NCBI GenBank assembly: GCA_016845175.1
Contig: JAERTD010000028.1
Coordinates: 153,062-217,061 of the forward strand
Length of the DNA: 64,000 nt
Source of the DNA: Bacteroidota bacterium
Lineage (GTDB): Bacteria; Bacteroidota; Bacteroidia; Bacteroidales; F082
Direction of reading: 5' to 3'
Positions 54,853 through 64,000 of the stretch are shown one piece after another (position 1 is the stretch's first letter; the number at the start of each line of letters is the position of its first letter). Both the position numbers and the translations under genes were made by a program. A model generated the notes under the pieces. The model was not told where the DNA came from. It made no database searches and saw nothing but the letters and a program-made list of their open reading frames with translations.

Positions 54853-54860
54853 CAAATATA
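54853..54860 (-). promoter_or_regulatory. -7 promoter element of the MbnP operon
   Basis: TATATTTG on the minus strand matches TAnnTTTG. Transcription would begin near 54847, 27 nt before the proposed GTG start at 54820. Confidence 0.5.
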
Positions 54861-54917
54861 GGCGAATTCTTATGGCTAATTTGAATATGTAAGAACAGCT
54901 TCGATGCATATGAACAA

Positions 54918-55907
54918 CTATCTGGTCATTCTGTTAATTAACAGCTCGTCACCAGAGAGCCCATGTTTTGGTATGTAATATGGGTCAGGGTGACCATAAT
55001 TTATATCATCATACACATTAAACCGTGATAAATTGCCTTTTAGTGATTCATAAGAATAGGTGCAAACATAATTGGTGTCAACAGGTAATTTGTAAAACAT
55101 GTTCTTTGTTATATTTCCCTGGTCGTTGAATGAAAAGGTATATTCATACTCAGGTAGGGAAGTCGTGTCAATTTGATATAAACCAATCGAATATACCTGG
55201 TTGTACTCATTATAATTGAATTTGAATTGCGATAGCCAATTCTCTCCTGAGTTATTGAGGGCATTATATACTGTGGTTGTCTGTATTTTGCCCTTATCAT
55301 ATCTGTATATAGTAGTAGATGAGTGTACCCAGTCGTTGGTGCCATTATAGAAATAGTAATATTTGTCCTTAATGGGTTTATTATTCTGGTACTGATAGCT
55401 GTTTTTAGAATAAAGAAATTCATTGCCATTGTCAAAAATAGAATTCTTCCACTCAGTCATATTTCCATTTTCATCGTGTAAGAAGCTCCACTTTATACTC
55501 AACTCGTACCTATTGCTGTCCTTTAAATATTTATAGGTTGAATGGGTCTTGATATAGTTATTCTCGTAAATGAATATGTTCTTTTCCAAAAGAATCCAAT
55601 CATCATAATAAAGTCCTGATTGTATAACCTCAACTGTATCTGCATGCAAATAATTGTATTTGTCTTTTAAATAGAGAATACCATCTCTCTCATATGAGAT
55701 TGTGGAAACCTGTTCGCCATTATACTGATAATTAGCTGTCTGGTTGAAGCCGCTATTTGGACGAAGCACAGACATCTCTGTCAATCTGTAATTAATCTGG
55801 GGAGTTGGTTCTTCATTGTTTGGATTGCCTGGATCGTCACTATCTTTAGTACATGATCCAAGAATTACTAGAAAAGTGATGACTAACAATAAGTATTGCT
55901 TTCTCAT
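54918..55907 (-). CDS. Lipoprotein with YD-like beta repeats (DUF4595-type)
   Basis: This 329-residue lipoprotein (lipobox LGSC, Cys near 19) is followed by an acidic linker and then irregular repeats of about 40 residues, each with Tyr/Asn-rich strands (YNGEQVSTISYERDG, YQYQNNKPIKDKYYYFYNG, FNYNEYNQVYSIGLYQ). These resemble RHS/YD-repeat beta sheets and Bacteroidota DUF4595 lipoproteins. Function is unknown. A near-consensus TATCTTTA lies just upstream. It is separate from the MbnP operon (70-nt gap). Confidence 0.75.
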   Translation of the reverse strand: MRKQYLLLVITFLVILGSCTKDSDDPGNPNNEEPTPQINYRLTEMSVLRPNSGFNQTANYQYNGEQVSTISYERDGILYLKDKYNYLHADTVEVIQSGLYYDDWILLEKNIFIYENNYIKTHSTYKYLKDSNRYELSIKWSFLHDENGNMTEWKNSIFDNGNEFLYSKNSYQYQNNKPIKDKYYYFYNGTNDWVHSSTTIYRYDKGKIQTTTVYNALNNSGENWLSQFKFNYNEYNQVYSIGLYQIDTTSLPEYEYTFSFNDQGNITKNMFYKLPVDTNYVCTYSYESLKGNLSRFNVYDDINYGHPDPYYIPKHGLSGDELLINRMTR

Positions 55908-56034
55908 TTTGAATGTATCAAAGTGTTGTATGACATAAAGATATAAAACCTAACCATGGGTAGTCAATAATGCTAAAGACCATACATGTCTAAGGTTCAA
56001 TCAATATTTAATCTATATAACAGAATGAAGTTAT

Positions 56035-58671
56035 TTAGAAACTTAAACGGTAAGAAAGCTTGAGTAGAAACACATTGGTTGGTGTAATATCTATCAGGCG
56101 ATCAATGTTTTCCGACAAGCTGAAACGACCGTCAGGATGATCCCCGGTACGTCCCTGTGACCATACGAGATAGGCAGTAGATCCAGGAATATACTCCCAT
56201 CTGATGACCAGATTGGATCGGAATTCATAAAAGCTAAAGTCGGGATTGTCAAAGCTAAAGGTTGTAGTTCCCTGGCCACCTTCATCCACAGTATATTCAT
56301 CATTGGTGGCGTCAAAACTAATTTCATCATCAGTATAAATATGAAACTGATCTTTATACACTGAGTTCATGGGATCAACCATATGCTTGAATTCCGAATA
56401 ATCGCCTGAGAAAACAAAGGGCTGTCCCCAGTATTGTATACTGAGGTCAGGAGTCAGAGACAAGTTTATCCGAATGTCGGCACTAATCATTTCTTGTTTT
56501 ATTCTGGAAGTTAGATACCGCTGGTCGTTTTCAAATTCAATGTGTTCCACGTATTGGATTTCTTTTTCAGAAAAACTATAGGAAGGTTCAAGCGATAACT
56601 CCAGAAATTGTATGGGCCGATAGGTGATCTCCAAACCGGTATGATATCGGGTTAAATAATCCTGATTGCCCCAGCGATGAGACCCACTCCATTCAACCTC
56701 CAGTTTTTTTCTTTCATCTGATTCTATGTTTATCCAGATGTTTTGGTTGCCAGGACTCCAGTAAGCAGGACCGCCCCTCAGCTCAAATCGATGAATCTCA
56801 CGAAATGAAAGGTTATAACCAGTGCCGAAATGCCAATAGTTTTTAAACTGTAGCCTGGTATTGATGTTCATGCCAGAATAAGTGTTCAAGCCTGAAAAGT
56901 CCCAACCCGACCACTGGTTCATGTTAATATTCAAACTCCTGAAAATACTAAAGGGCTCCCAAATGCGGTAGCTGACCCATGCGTTTTGTTTAATAAAGTC
57001 TGCCATACGTAAATAACCCTGGTCATTCAATTCCAGACCTGGTGAATTCCATGCTGCGGAACCGCCAAAACGCCAGTGTCCACCACCAATTTTACCAAAA
57101 TTCAGGGAGCCACTATATCCATTTAAGGTCTTTAAGGTACTATCTACACTCATGTGGCTGTCAGGACGTTGGAAGTAGCGTTGTGGCGCTTCCTGTAAAT
57201 CTAAAATAGCCTCCTGACTCCCTTGCACATGACTTACTGTGGTTTTGAATCCCAGACGATAGGACTTGTCTTTCCAGAAATGTACGAAGTCGACACCGCC
57301 GGTATAGGCTGCTGTGGGCAGACTACTAAAATTACTATGGTCGGTAAAACGATTGGTGGCGGTTATCATACCTCCAATACTTGTTTTTCCTTTGTTAATG
57401 TCTTTTTGGACACGGGTATTGAAATAATTGGTCATGGGCTCCACCGGATCTTCTCTACGATTGCCCAGTGAGTCGATAAGCGCAGTTTCTTCATTGGTAA
57501 GGCTTTCCAATACCCCAATGGACCACCCGTTTTTGGTTTTTCCGGAGAGTTTCACTGCACCAAGAATAGTTGTATTCTCAGGGTATTCGGCATACTCATC
57601 ATCACTCAGATCAGGGTCATATTGAGGAGAACGTCCAATGCGCCTGGAATAAAACAGGTTATCGCGACCAAAAGGACCGTCACCACTGGCTAATGGGTAA
57701 TTGAAAATATTACTTCCTTCAACAAAGAAGGGACGCTTTTCAGGGAAATAACTCTCAAAAGCACTTAAATTGACTTCTGATGGATCCGCTTCCACCTGCC
57801 CGAAGTCAGGGTTAACGGTAAAGTTAAGGGTGAAATCATTGGAAATGGCCACCTTGCCATCAAGACCTGCATTATAACCCCATTTCGAACCTGAACTTTC
57901 AAAAGGATTGCCTTCTTCCTTTTCAAAGGTTTCGAGCTTACCCATCACATAGGGTATCAACTCAATTTCTTTCTTGGGTTTGATGTTATTGATGCCATGC
58001 AGTTCACCCCAGGCACTGACCCATTGGTTGGACTCCTGAGGGATCATCTGCCAAATGGAAAACTCCTCTTTTCTAAACAAATGCCTCATGACCTGAAAAC
58101 CCCAGATGTGATTTTCCATATCTGCAAAACGAAGCTGGCTATAAGGGATTTTCAACTCAGCCAACCAACCTTCTCCATCAATACTTGTTTTAACATACCA
58201 AACCGGGTTGGGCGTGTCATCATATTCGGTGTCCTCTGTTACCACACCGTCCCATTTTACACCGGAGGCATTTACAGCAAAGGCAAAGGCTGTCAGCTTG
58301 TCATTATAGCTGCTGATGCCAATACCCACCCAATCACCATCCGTATTATCACGCCTTCCCAAACGGCGTTCAATTTTCTCAGGTTCGGTGTCATAAGACC
58401 TGACTAGCATATAGAGGTTGTTGTCGTCGAAAAGAACCTTAAAGGCAGTTTTCTGTGATGGTTCAGCATACTCATAGGGTTCCTGCTGAGTAAAATCACT
58501 TTCCCATGGAACGGATTCCCAGACAGTTTCGGTCATCTTTCCGTCAATTACTGGTGCTTCTCCGATAATTCTTGAGGTGGTGTAGATCTTATCCTGAGCG
58601 CTGAGTGATGCCATCAGAATGAACGCAAAAAGCGTAAATGCAAACCTTTTGAAAGTATAATGTGATGGCAT
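56035..58671 (-). CDS. DUF5916 outer-membrane protein with CBM9-like N-terminal domain
   Basis: This protein of about 878 residues has a signal peptide (cleavage near SLSAQ) and an N-terminal CBM9-like beta-sandwich (about 25-230; EAPVIDGKMTETVWESVPW, FKVLFDDNNLYMLVRSYD). The DUF5916 barrel-like region follows (VNPDFGQVEADPSEVNLSAFE, FFPEKRPFFVEGSNIF-type motif), ending in a terminal Phe (LKLSYRLSF). It is probably an outer-membrane barrel with a periplasmic or surface sugar-binding-like domain. The frame is open to 58743, but a -7 element (58731-58738) lies inside that extension, so ATG 58671 is used. Function is unknown. Confidence 0.85.
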   Translation of the reverse strand: MPSHYTFKRFAFTLFAFILMASLSAQDKIYTTSRIIGEAPVIDGKMTETVWESVPWESDFTQQEPYEYAEPSQKTAFKVLFDDNNLYMLVRSYDTEPEKIERRLGRRDNTDGDWVGIGISSYNDKLTAFAFAVNASGVKWDGVVTEDTEYDDTPNPVWYVKTSIDGEGWLAELKIPYSQLRFADMENHIWGFQVMRHLFRKEEFSIWQMIPQESNQWVSAWGELHGINNIKPKKEIELIPYVMGKLETFEKEEGNPFESSGSKWGYNAGLDGKVAISNDFTLNFTVNPDFGQVEADPSEVNLSAFESYFPEKRPFFVEGSNIFNYPLASGDGPFGRDNLFYSRRIGRSPQYDPDLSDDEYAEYPENTTILGAVKLSGKTKNGWSIGVLESLTNEETALIDSLGNRREDPVEPMTNYFNTRVQKDINKGKTSIGGMITATNRFTDHSNFSSLPTAAYTGGVDFVHFWKDKSYRLGFKTTVSHVQGSQEAILDLQEAPQRYFQRPDSHMSVDSTLKTLNGYSGSLNFGKIGGGHWRFGGSAAWNSPGLELNDQGYLRMADFIKQNAWVSYRIWEPFSIFRSLNINMNQWSGWDFSGLNTYSGMNINTRLQFKNYWHFGTGYNLSFREIHRFELRGGPAYWSPGNQNIWINIESDERKKLEVEWSGSHRWGNQDYLTRYHTGLEITYRPIQFLELSLEPSYSFSEKEIQYVEHIEFENDQRYLTSRIKQEMISADIRINLSLTPDLSIQYWGQPFVFSGDYSEFKHMVDPMNSVYKDQFHIYTDDEISFDATNDEYTVDEGGQGTTTFSFDNPDFSFYEFRSNLVIRWEYIPGSTAYLVWSQGRTGDHPDGRFSLSENIDRLIDITPTNVFLLKLSYRLSF

Positions 58672-58730
58672 TGGCCACTTAATATTTTGAACGTTGTATT
58701 TTGGTAGGTTTTTCTGATCAGAAACCGTGC

Positions 58731-58738
58731 CAAATATA
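58731..58738 (-). promoter_or_regulatory. -7 promoter element of the DUF5916 gene
   Basis: TATATTTG on the minus strand, about 60 nt upstream of the chosen ATG. Because it lies within the longest open frame, it argues against a start at 58743. Confidence 0.5.
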
Positions 58739-58952
58739 CCCATTTATTCATCTTCAAATGATTAATAATTTGGGAGTGAAAAGCCAGTGTTTGATACTGT
58801 TCACCACATGACAAAAGTGAACGAATCTGGACACTCTGTAAGATTATTTTTAAGGCTCGAATGAATATTACAACATCGGTTTGTGAATTAGGAGCCCATC
58901 TTTTTTGGCGCAGAATTTATTGCTATTTTTACGGCTTAAAAACAGTTTGTTC

Positions 58953-59495
58953 ATGGAAATTGTAGAAACAAAGATACCCGACCTCTGCATCATTAAACCG
59001 AAGGTTTTTGAAGATCCAAGGGGTTACTTTTTTGAATCATACAACAAGGAATCTTTTCTCAGGTCAGGAATTGACCAGAACTTTGTTCAGGACAATGAAT
59101 CCAAATCGGGTAAAGGTGTTCTGAGAGGCTTGCACTTTCAAAAACCACCCTTTGCCCAGGGAAAACTGGTTCGTGTGATGAGAGGGGCAGTGTTGGATGT
59201 AGCCGTTGATTTAAGAAAATCGTCTCCTACCTACGGCAAATGGGCTTCCGTGGAACTTACACAAGATAACAAATGGATGTATTGGGTTCCTCCGGGATTT
59301 GCTCATGGTTTTGTTACACTGGAAGATAATACAGTATTCTTTTATAAATGCACCAATGTTTACAATAAGGAATCTGAAGGGGCTATCCTATGGAATGACC
59401 CTGACCTGAATATCGATTGGAACATTGATCAACCCCTGCTCTCACCCAAAGATGTTGAAGCACCCTTATTCAAGGATTTTGTCAGTCCTTTTTAA
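58953..59495 (+). CDS. rfbC: dTDP-4-dehydrorhamnose 3,5-epimerase
   Basis: The 180-residue cupin enzyme makes dTDP-4-keto-L-rhamnose. Features: DPRGYFFESYN (near 20), GVLRGLHFQKPPFAQGKLVRV with catalytic His, AVDLRKSSPTYGKW, and VPPGFAHGF. The frame is open from 58905, but ATG 58953 (MEIVETKIPDL) gives the family N-terminus and length. The other dTDP-rhamnose genes (rfbA, rfbB, rfbD) are not in the window, which is unusual because they usually cluster. The lytic transglycosylase gene follows 21 nt later. Confidence 0.93.
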   Translation: MEIVETKIPDLCIIKPKVFEDPRGYFFESYNKESFLRSGIDQNFVQDNESKSGKGVLRGLHFQKPPFAQGKLVRVMRGAVLDVAVDLRKSSPTYGKWASVELTQDNKWMYWVPPGFAHGFVTLEDNTVFFYKCTNVYNKESEGAILWNDPDLNIDWNIDQPLLSPKDVEAPLFKDFVSPF

Positions 59496-59516
59496 TCTAA
59501 AAAATGCTTGTAGAAT

Positions 59517-60479
59517 ATGAAGAAAACAGTAAGTTATATACTGTTACTTTTGGTAGTTGTTGCCCTGATTTTTGGTTTGGACCAATGGCGTCAGCAGCAA
59601 CACAGAAGTTTGCCGGGAACCAATGAGCAGTATTATAAGATTGTCCCCCTGAATTTGCCTGATAGCCTTGAGTTTTCAGGAGAAATGGTTCCTTTGGACC
59701 TCTTTTATGTGAGAGAGGCCCTCGATAGGGAATTATCTGTGAATACCTATTGGCATTCGTCTACTTTACAGCTGATTAAAAAGTCTAACCGCTGGTTCCC
59801 CATGATCGAGAAAACCCTGGCTGAGAATCAGATACCTGATGATTTTAAATACCTGGCTCTGATTGAAAGTGGTTTGGCCAATGTAAGGTCTCCTGCAGGA
59901 GCTGTTGGCTATTGGCAATTTCTGAAAGGAACTGCCAAAGATTTTGGATTGGAAGTCAATAAGGAAGTTGATGAGAGGTACCATGTACAGAAGTCTACCA
60001 AAGCTGCATGTGACTATTTGATGGAGAGTTATGCAAAATTCGGTAACTGGACCCTGACCGCAGCAGCCTATAATGCAGGAAACAAAGGCGTCACACGACA
60101 GATGGACAGGCAGAAATCAGCCTCCTATTATGATTTGCTTCTCAATGAAGAAACAGCACGCTATGTGTATCGGATTCTGGCCATGAAACTTATCTTTGAG
60201 AACCCGACCAATTATGGATTCTATGTTGAAGAAGAAGCATTGTATCCACAAATACCCACCCGAACAGTTGTTGTGGATGGGCCGGTGGAAAGCTGGGCAG
60301 ACTTCTCTGTCACCCATGGGATTTCTTATAAGGTCTTAAAGTATTTTAATCCTTGGTTGAGACAAGTTTATTTGAAAAATAAAAAGAAAAAAACCTACCA
60401 TATTCTTATTCCCGAATCACCCTTTGACAGAACCCACGAGGAGTTAATACTCAGTGAAAATGGAATAATGAAAAACTAA
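59517..60479 (+). CDS. Membrane-bound lytic transglycosylase (MltD/SLT-like)
   Basis: The 320-residue protein has an N-terminal signal/anchor helix (about 5-21) and an SLT-type catalytic domain (about 90-225): LALIESGLANVRSPAGAVGYWQF with catalytic Glu, and TAAAYNAGNKGVTRQM. The C-terminal 90 residues include a YKVLKYFNPWL segment like a LysM-associated region. It cleaves peptidoglycan between MurNAc and GlcNAc with formation of 1,6-anhydro ends. It lies 13 nt before uvrA. Confidence 0.88.
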   Translation: MKKTVSYILLLLVVVALIFGLDQWRQQQHRSLPGTNEQYYKIVPLNLPDSLEFSGEMVPLDLFYVREALDRELSVNTYWHSSTLQLIKKSNRWFPMIEKTLAENQIPDDFKYLALIESGLANVRSPAGAVGYWQFLKGTAKDFGLEVNKEVDERYHVQKSTKAACDYLMESYAKFGNWTLTAAAYNAGNKGVTRQMDRQKSASYYDLLLNEETARYVYRILAMKLIFENPTNYGFYVEEEALYPQIPTRTVVVDGPVESWADFSVTHGISYKVLKYFNPWLRQVYLKNKKKKTYHILIPESPFDRTHEELILSENGIMKN

Positions 60480-60492
60480 AGAAGTAGAAGCA

Positions 60493-63345
60493 TTGAAGGA
60501 GAAGAAAGTAGCACAGGAGAGCGAAAGGCAGGATGAAAATCTTGAGGTGCTTGGTGCAAGAGTGCATAACCTGAAGAATATTGATCTGCAAATCCCGAGG
60601 GATCAGCTGGTGGTAGTTACCGGTTTAAGCGGCAGTGGTAAATCTTCCCTGGCTTTTGATACCATTTATGCAGAGGGGCAACGCAGGTATATGGAAACTT
60701 TTTCTGCTTATGCGAGGCAGTTTATTGGCCATATGGAACGACCTGATGTGGACAAGATAGATGGTCTCAGTCCGGTAATCTCCATCGAACAAAAATCAGT
60801 CAATCGAAACCCAAGATCCACTGTGGGCACGATAACAGAAGTATATGACTTTTTGCGCTTATTGTTTGCCAGAGCATCGGATGCTTATTCCCTGCATACG
60901 GGAGAAAAAATGGTCCAGTACTCCGAACAACAAATAACCTCCTTAATCATGGAGGAGTTTGAAGATCAGACCATATCAGTACTAGCTTCGCTTGTTAAGG
61001 GAAGGAAAGGTCACTACCGTGAATTATTTGATCAGGTTAGACAACAAGGCTTTTTAAGGGTAAGGGTTGATGGTGAGATCAGAGAGATCGCCTTTGGGTT
61101 GCAACTGGATCGTTATAAAGTACATGATATTGAAGTTGTGGTGGATACCATTAAAATTAAAGAGGCCAATACCGACAGGATTAAAAGAACAGTTCAGTCG
61201 GCACTGAAACATGGGAAAGGCACCTTGATGGTAGTTGCCGGTGAAGATCAGAATGTTAGGCATTTCAGTAGAAAATTGATGTGCCCCAGCTCAGGGATAT
61301 CATATGATGAGCCGGAACCCAATACCTTCTCATTCAATTCCCCATATGGTGCTTGTCCTAACTGCAACGGACTTGGGTTGGTGAATGAAGTGGATCTGAA
61401 GAAAGTCATGCCCGATGAAATGCTTTCCATTAAAAGAGGAGGTTTCAAACCTTTGGGTGAGCATAAAAACAATTGGGTGTTTAACCAACTGGAGGCCATT
61501 GGGTACAAGTTTGATTTTGATCTGTCAACGCCCATAAAAGAGATCCCACAAGAGGCCATCGATATGATTTTGTACGGCTCCAATGAAACCTTTGAAGTAA
61601 AAAAGGAATATTTGGGAATTACTTCCACCTATTCCCTGTCCTTCGAAGGGGTGATCAATTATATTAAGAATTACCAGACTGCAAACGCCTCTGAAAGTTC
61701 CAAGCGCTGGGCAGATCAATTCATGAACAGGCACAATTGTCCTGAATGTAATGGATCGCGCCTAAAGAAAGAATCCCTGCATTTTAAGATTGGAGAAAAA
61801 AATATTGCCGAGCTGTCAGTCATGGACCTGAACAATCTGAACGATTGGATCAATAATATAGAACAGGAGATGCCAGAGAATCAGGCACGAATAGCTCATG
61901 AAATACTTAGAGAGATTGGTACAAGGCTGGGCTTTTTATTGGAGGTAGGTATCGATTATCTGCATCTTAACCGACCGGCAAGAAGTTTGTCGGGTGGAGA
62001 GTCCCAACGAATCCGACTGGCCACTCAAATTGGCTCTCAGCTGACAGGAGTCCTGTATATCCTCGATGAACCCAGCATCGGACTCCACCAACGCGACAAT
62101 CACAAACTCATATATGCTTTAAAAGACCTAAGGGATATAGGAAATTCAGTAATTGTGGTGGAGCATGATAAGGATACCATATTAGCTGCGGATCACATTG
62201 TGGATATAGGTCCGGGTGCAGGAAGGCATGGTGGTGAGATCGTAGCCACCGGATCACCCCAAAAGATTTTAGCATCGGATACGCTGACAGCTCAATATCT
62301 GAATGGTGAGAAAAGTATTGCCATTCCCAGGTCTCGTCGTAAAGGCAATGGCAAATCCATTGTGCTTAAAGGGGCCAACGGAAATAACCTGAAAAATCTG
62401 GATGTGAGTTTTCCTCTGGGTATGCTCATTTGTGTTACAGGAGTATCCGGTAGTGGTAAATCTACTTTGATCAACAGAACCTTATATCCCATCCTGAGCA
62501 GTCACTTTTTCCGTTCCCTGAAAGAGCCATTACCCTATGCAGATCTTGATGGCCTTAAAAACATAGATAAAGTCATTGAAATCGACCAATCACCCATTGG
62601 TAGAACACCCAGATCGAATCCGGCCACTTATACCAAGGTTTTTGATGAAATCAGAAAGCTGTTTGGTATTCTCCCTGAGGCTAAAATCAGAGGCTATAAA
62701 CCTGGTCGCTTTTCATTTAATGTAAAAGGTGGACGTTGTGAAAAGTGCAAAGGTGCAGGCGTGGAGGTCATCGAGATGAATTTCTTACCTGATGTTCATG
62801 TGTTATGTGAAGACTGCCAGGGGAAGAGATATAACCGAGAGACTCTGGAGGTCCGTTATAAGGGAAAATCCATTAATGATGTACTCAATATGACCATCAA
62901 TCAGGCAGTGGAATTCTTTGAAAATATACCATCCATCGTGCATAAGATGAGAACCTTGCAGGATGTAGGGCTTGGCTATCTTCATTTGGGTCAGTCATCC
63001 ACCACCATTTCCGGCGGTGAAGCCCAGAGGGTAAAACTGGCGGCAGAACTATCCAAAAAAGATACCGGAAATACCTTGTACATTCTGGATGAGCCTACCA
63101 CAGGACTGCATTTCGAAGATGTACACGTATTATTGGAGGTGCTCAATAAGTTGGTGAACAAGGGCAATACGGTTATTATTATTGAGCACAATATGGAGGT
63201 TATCAAAGTAGCTGACCACATCATCGATCTGGGGCCTGAAGGAGGAGACAGTGGTGGCTTGTTGGTATGTGAAGGAAGTCCCGAACAAGTAGTTAAAAAG
63301 AACCAGGGCCATACCGCCCATTATTTAAAGAAAGAGTTGTCATGA
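60493..63345 (+). CDS. uvrA: Excinuclease ABC subunit A
   Basis: The 950-residue DNA-damage sensor of nucleotide excision repair has two ABC ATPase halves: Walker A GLSGSGKSS (near 44) and GVSGSGKST, signatures LSGGESQRIRL and ISGGEAQRVKL, and zinc sites including CPNCNG, CPECNG, CEKCKG and CEDCQG. In the first zinc module CPSS replaces the usual CPxC, which I believe is common in Bacteroidota. No ATG fits the N-terminus; the start is TTG 60493. Its stop overlaps the next gene start by 4 nt (ATGA). Confidence 0.95.
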   Translation: MKEKKVAQESERQDENLEVLGARVHNLKNIDLQIPRDQLVVVTGLSGSGKSSLAFDTIYAEGQRRYMETFSAYARQFIGHMERPDVDKIDGLSPVISIEQKSVNRNPRSTVGTITEVYDFLRLLFARASDAYSLHTGEKMVQYSEQQITSLIMEEFEDQTISVLASLVKGRKGHYRELFDQVRQQGFLRVRVDGEIREIAFGLQLDRYKVHDIEVVVDTIKIKEANTDRIKRTVQSALKHGKGTLMVVAGEDQNVRHFSRKLMCPSSGISYDEPEPNTFSFNSPYGACPNCNGLGLVNEVDLKKVMPDEMLSIKRGGFKPLGEHKNNWVFNQLEAIGYKFDFDLSTPIKEIPQEAIDMILYGSNETFEVKKEYLGITSTYSLSFEGVINYIKNYQTANASESSKRWADQFMNRHNCPECNGSRLKKESLHFKIGEKNIAELSVMDLNNLNDWINNIEQEMPENQARIAHEILREIGTRLGFLLEVGIDYLHLNRPARSLSGGESQRIRLATQIGSQLTGVLYILDEPSIGLHQRDNHKLIYALKDLRDIGNSVIVVEHDKDTILAADHIVDIGPGAGRHGGEIVATGSPQKILASDTLTAQYLNGEKSIAIPRSRRKGNGKSIVLKGANGNNLKNLDVSFPLGMLICVTGVSGSGKSTLINRTLYPILSSHFFRSLKEPLPYADLDGLKNIDKVIEIDQSPIGRTPRSNPATYTKVFDEIRKLFGILPEAKIRGYKPGRFSFNVKGGRCEKCKGAGVEVIEMNFLPDVHVLCEDCQGKRYNRETLEVRYKGKSINDVLNMTINQAVEFFENIPSIVHKMRTLQDVGLGYLHLGQSSTTISGGEAQRVKLAAELSKKDTGNTLYILDEPTTGLHFEDVHVLLEVLNKLVNKGNTVIIIEHNMEVIKVADHIIDLGPEGGDSGGLLVCEGSPEQVVKKNQGHTAHYLKKELS

Positions 63346-64000
63346 ACAGAAAAGATTCTGAGAGGATAAAACGGAAGTTTACATCCAAAACATGGACGCA
63401 AACCAAGGCCAATGATTCATGGTCGGTATTCAAGATCATGTCGGAAATTGTCGAAGGCTATGAGAAGCTTTCTAAAATTGGTCCCTGTGTGGCCATCTTT
63501 GGTTCGGCCCGGACCACCAGTGGTGACAGTTGCTATCAGAGTGCTGAAGAACTTGCTTATTTACTAACCAAACGTGGGTTTGGGATCATTACAGGCGGTG
63601 GACCTGGAGTAATGGAGGCTGCTAATAAGGGGGCCCATATTGCGGGAGGTAAATCCGTAGGTCTAAATATTAACCTGCCTTTTGAGCAAAAGGCCAATGA
63701 TTATATCGATGCCGATAAGCTTATCGATTTCGACTATTTCTTTACTCGAAAACTGATGTTTATGCGCTATTCCCAGGGTTATGTGGCGCTACCCGGTGGA
63801 TTTGGTACCCTGGATGAGGTTTTTGAAGCCATCACCCTGATTCAAACCCATAAACTGGTAACTTTCCCCATTGTTTTTGTGAGTAAATCCTATTGGGGTG
63901 GTCTTGTGGACTGGATCACCGAACGGATGTTGGAAGAAAAGAAAATCAGTCCTGAAGATATGGATTTGTTTCAGGTGGTGGATTCGGTGGAAGAGGCTGT
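63342..64000 (+). CDS. LOG family protein (TIGR00730-type), 3' end missing
   Basis: 219 codons of a Rossmann-fold protein continue past the right edge. Features: VAIFGSARTTSGDS (near 49), ITGGGPGVMEAANKGA (near 84), RKLMFMRYSQGYVALPGGFGTLDEVFEA with the conserved PGGxGTxxE motif (near 151). LOG-family enzymes hydrolyse nucleoside 5'-monophosphates to nucleobase and ribose 5-phosphate. The start overlaps the uvrA stop (ATGA), implying co-translation. The reason for pairing it with uvrA is not evident. Confidence 0.9.
   Translation, partial: MNRKDSERIKRKFTSKTWTQTKANDSWSVFKIMSEIVEGYEKLSKIGPCVAIFGSARTTSGDSCYQSAEELAYLLTKRGFGIITGGGPGVMEAANKGAHIAGGKSVGLNINLPFEQKANDYIDADKLIDFDYFFTRKLMFMRYSQGYVALPGGFGTLDEVFEAITLIQTHKLVTFPIVFVSKSYWGGLVDWITERMLEEKKISPEDMDLFQVVDSVEEA

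Noticed and set aside
1..64000. Insertion sequences, integrons, prophage or genomic island borders
   Set aside because: No transposase, integrase or terminal inverted repeat was found, and codon style and promoter type look uniform across the window. The two tRNA genes are not flanked by an integrase.

Overview
The window is chromosomal DNA from a free-living member of the Bacteroidota. Several independent signs agree. Promoters match the phylum's -7 element TAnnTTTG, there is almost no Shine-Dalgarno sequence, and secreted proteins carry type IX secretion (T9SS) C-terminal sorting domains. GWxTD, LruC, DUF5916, choice-of-anchor B and PorT-like proteins are present, and a TPP riboswitch precedes a TonB-dependent receptor. 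Order-level placement (Bacteroidales/Marinilabiliales-like or Cytophagales-like) cannot be settled from this window. I see no insertion sequence, prophage, CRISPR array or rRNA.

Layout. 1-1.3 kb: 5' part of a membrane-anchored VWA-like protein and fabG. 1.36-8.46 kb: a cassette of three histidine kinases separated by exactly 3 nt each; two are TPR-sensor kinases and one is a soluble REC-kinase. 8.6-17.9 kb: a glycogen/alpha-glucan cluster (debranching enzyme, GT4 glycosyltransferase, GH57 enzyme, and a giant GT3 glycogen synthase-GT35 phosphorylase fusion). 18-24 kb: S9 peptidase, dCMP deaminase, LruC lipoprotein and a small lipoprotein. 24-31 kb: a DNA-damage/mutagenesis region with DnaE2-type polymerase, DinB, a LexA-like self-cleaving repressor and an exonuclease/GIY-YIG fusion, followed by an HDAC-family deacetylase. 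31.8-32.7 kb: two tRNA-Ser genes with almost identical 186-bp trailers full of hairpins.

32.7-43.2 kb: GWxTD protein, GT2 glycosyltransferase, aroQ, TPP riboswitch plus TonB receptor, several envelope proteins, a prohibitin-like protein and an LpxR-like lipid A deacylase. 43.2-50.8 kb: smpB, HD hydrolase, lpdA, an Old Yellow Enzyme, a di-heme cytochrome c, a T9SS beta-propeller protein and a DUF4287/DUF5655 protein. 50.8-54.9 kb: a tight MbnP / MauG-like (MbnH-like) / FG-GAP-T9SS operon that looks like a metal-binding surface system. 54.9-64 kb: a lipoprotein, a DUF5916 outer-membrane protein, rfbC, a lytic transglycosylase, uvrA and a truncated LOG-family gene.

The most distinctive items are the three-kinase cassette with a degenerate receiver domain, the MbnP-MauG-FG-GAP operon, the repressor-DinB-DnaE2 module with an operator-like palindrome and REP-like repeats, and the duplicated tRNA-Ser trailers with mutually exclusive hairpins. 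Several starts were moved downstream of the longest open frame because a -7 promoter element lies inside or just beside the longer 5' extension (fabG, aroQ, the MbnP-like gene, the DUF5916 gene).
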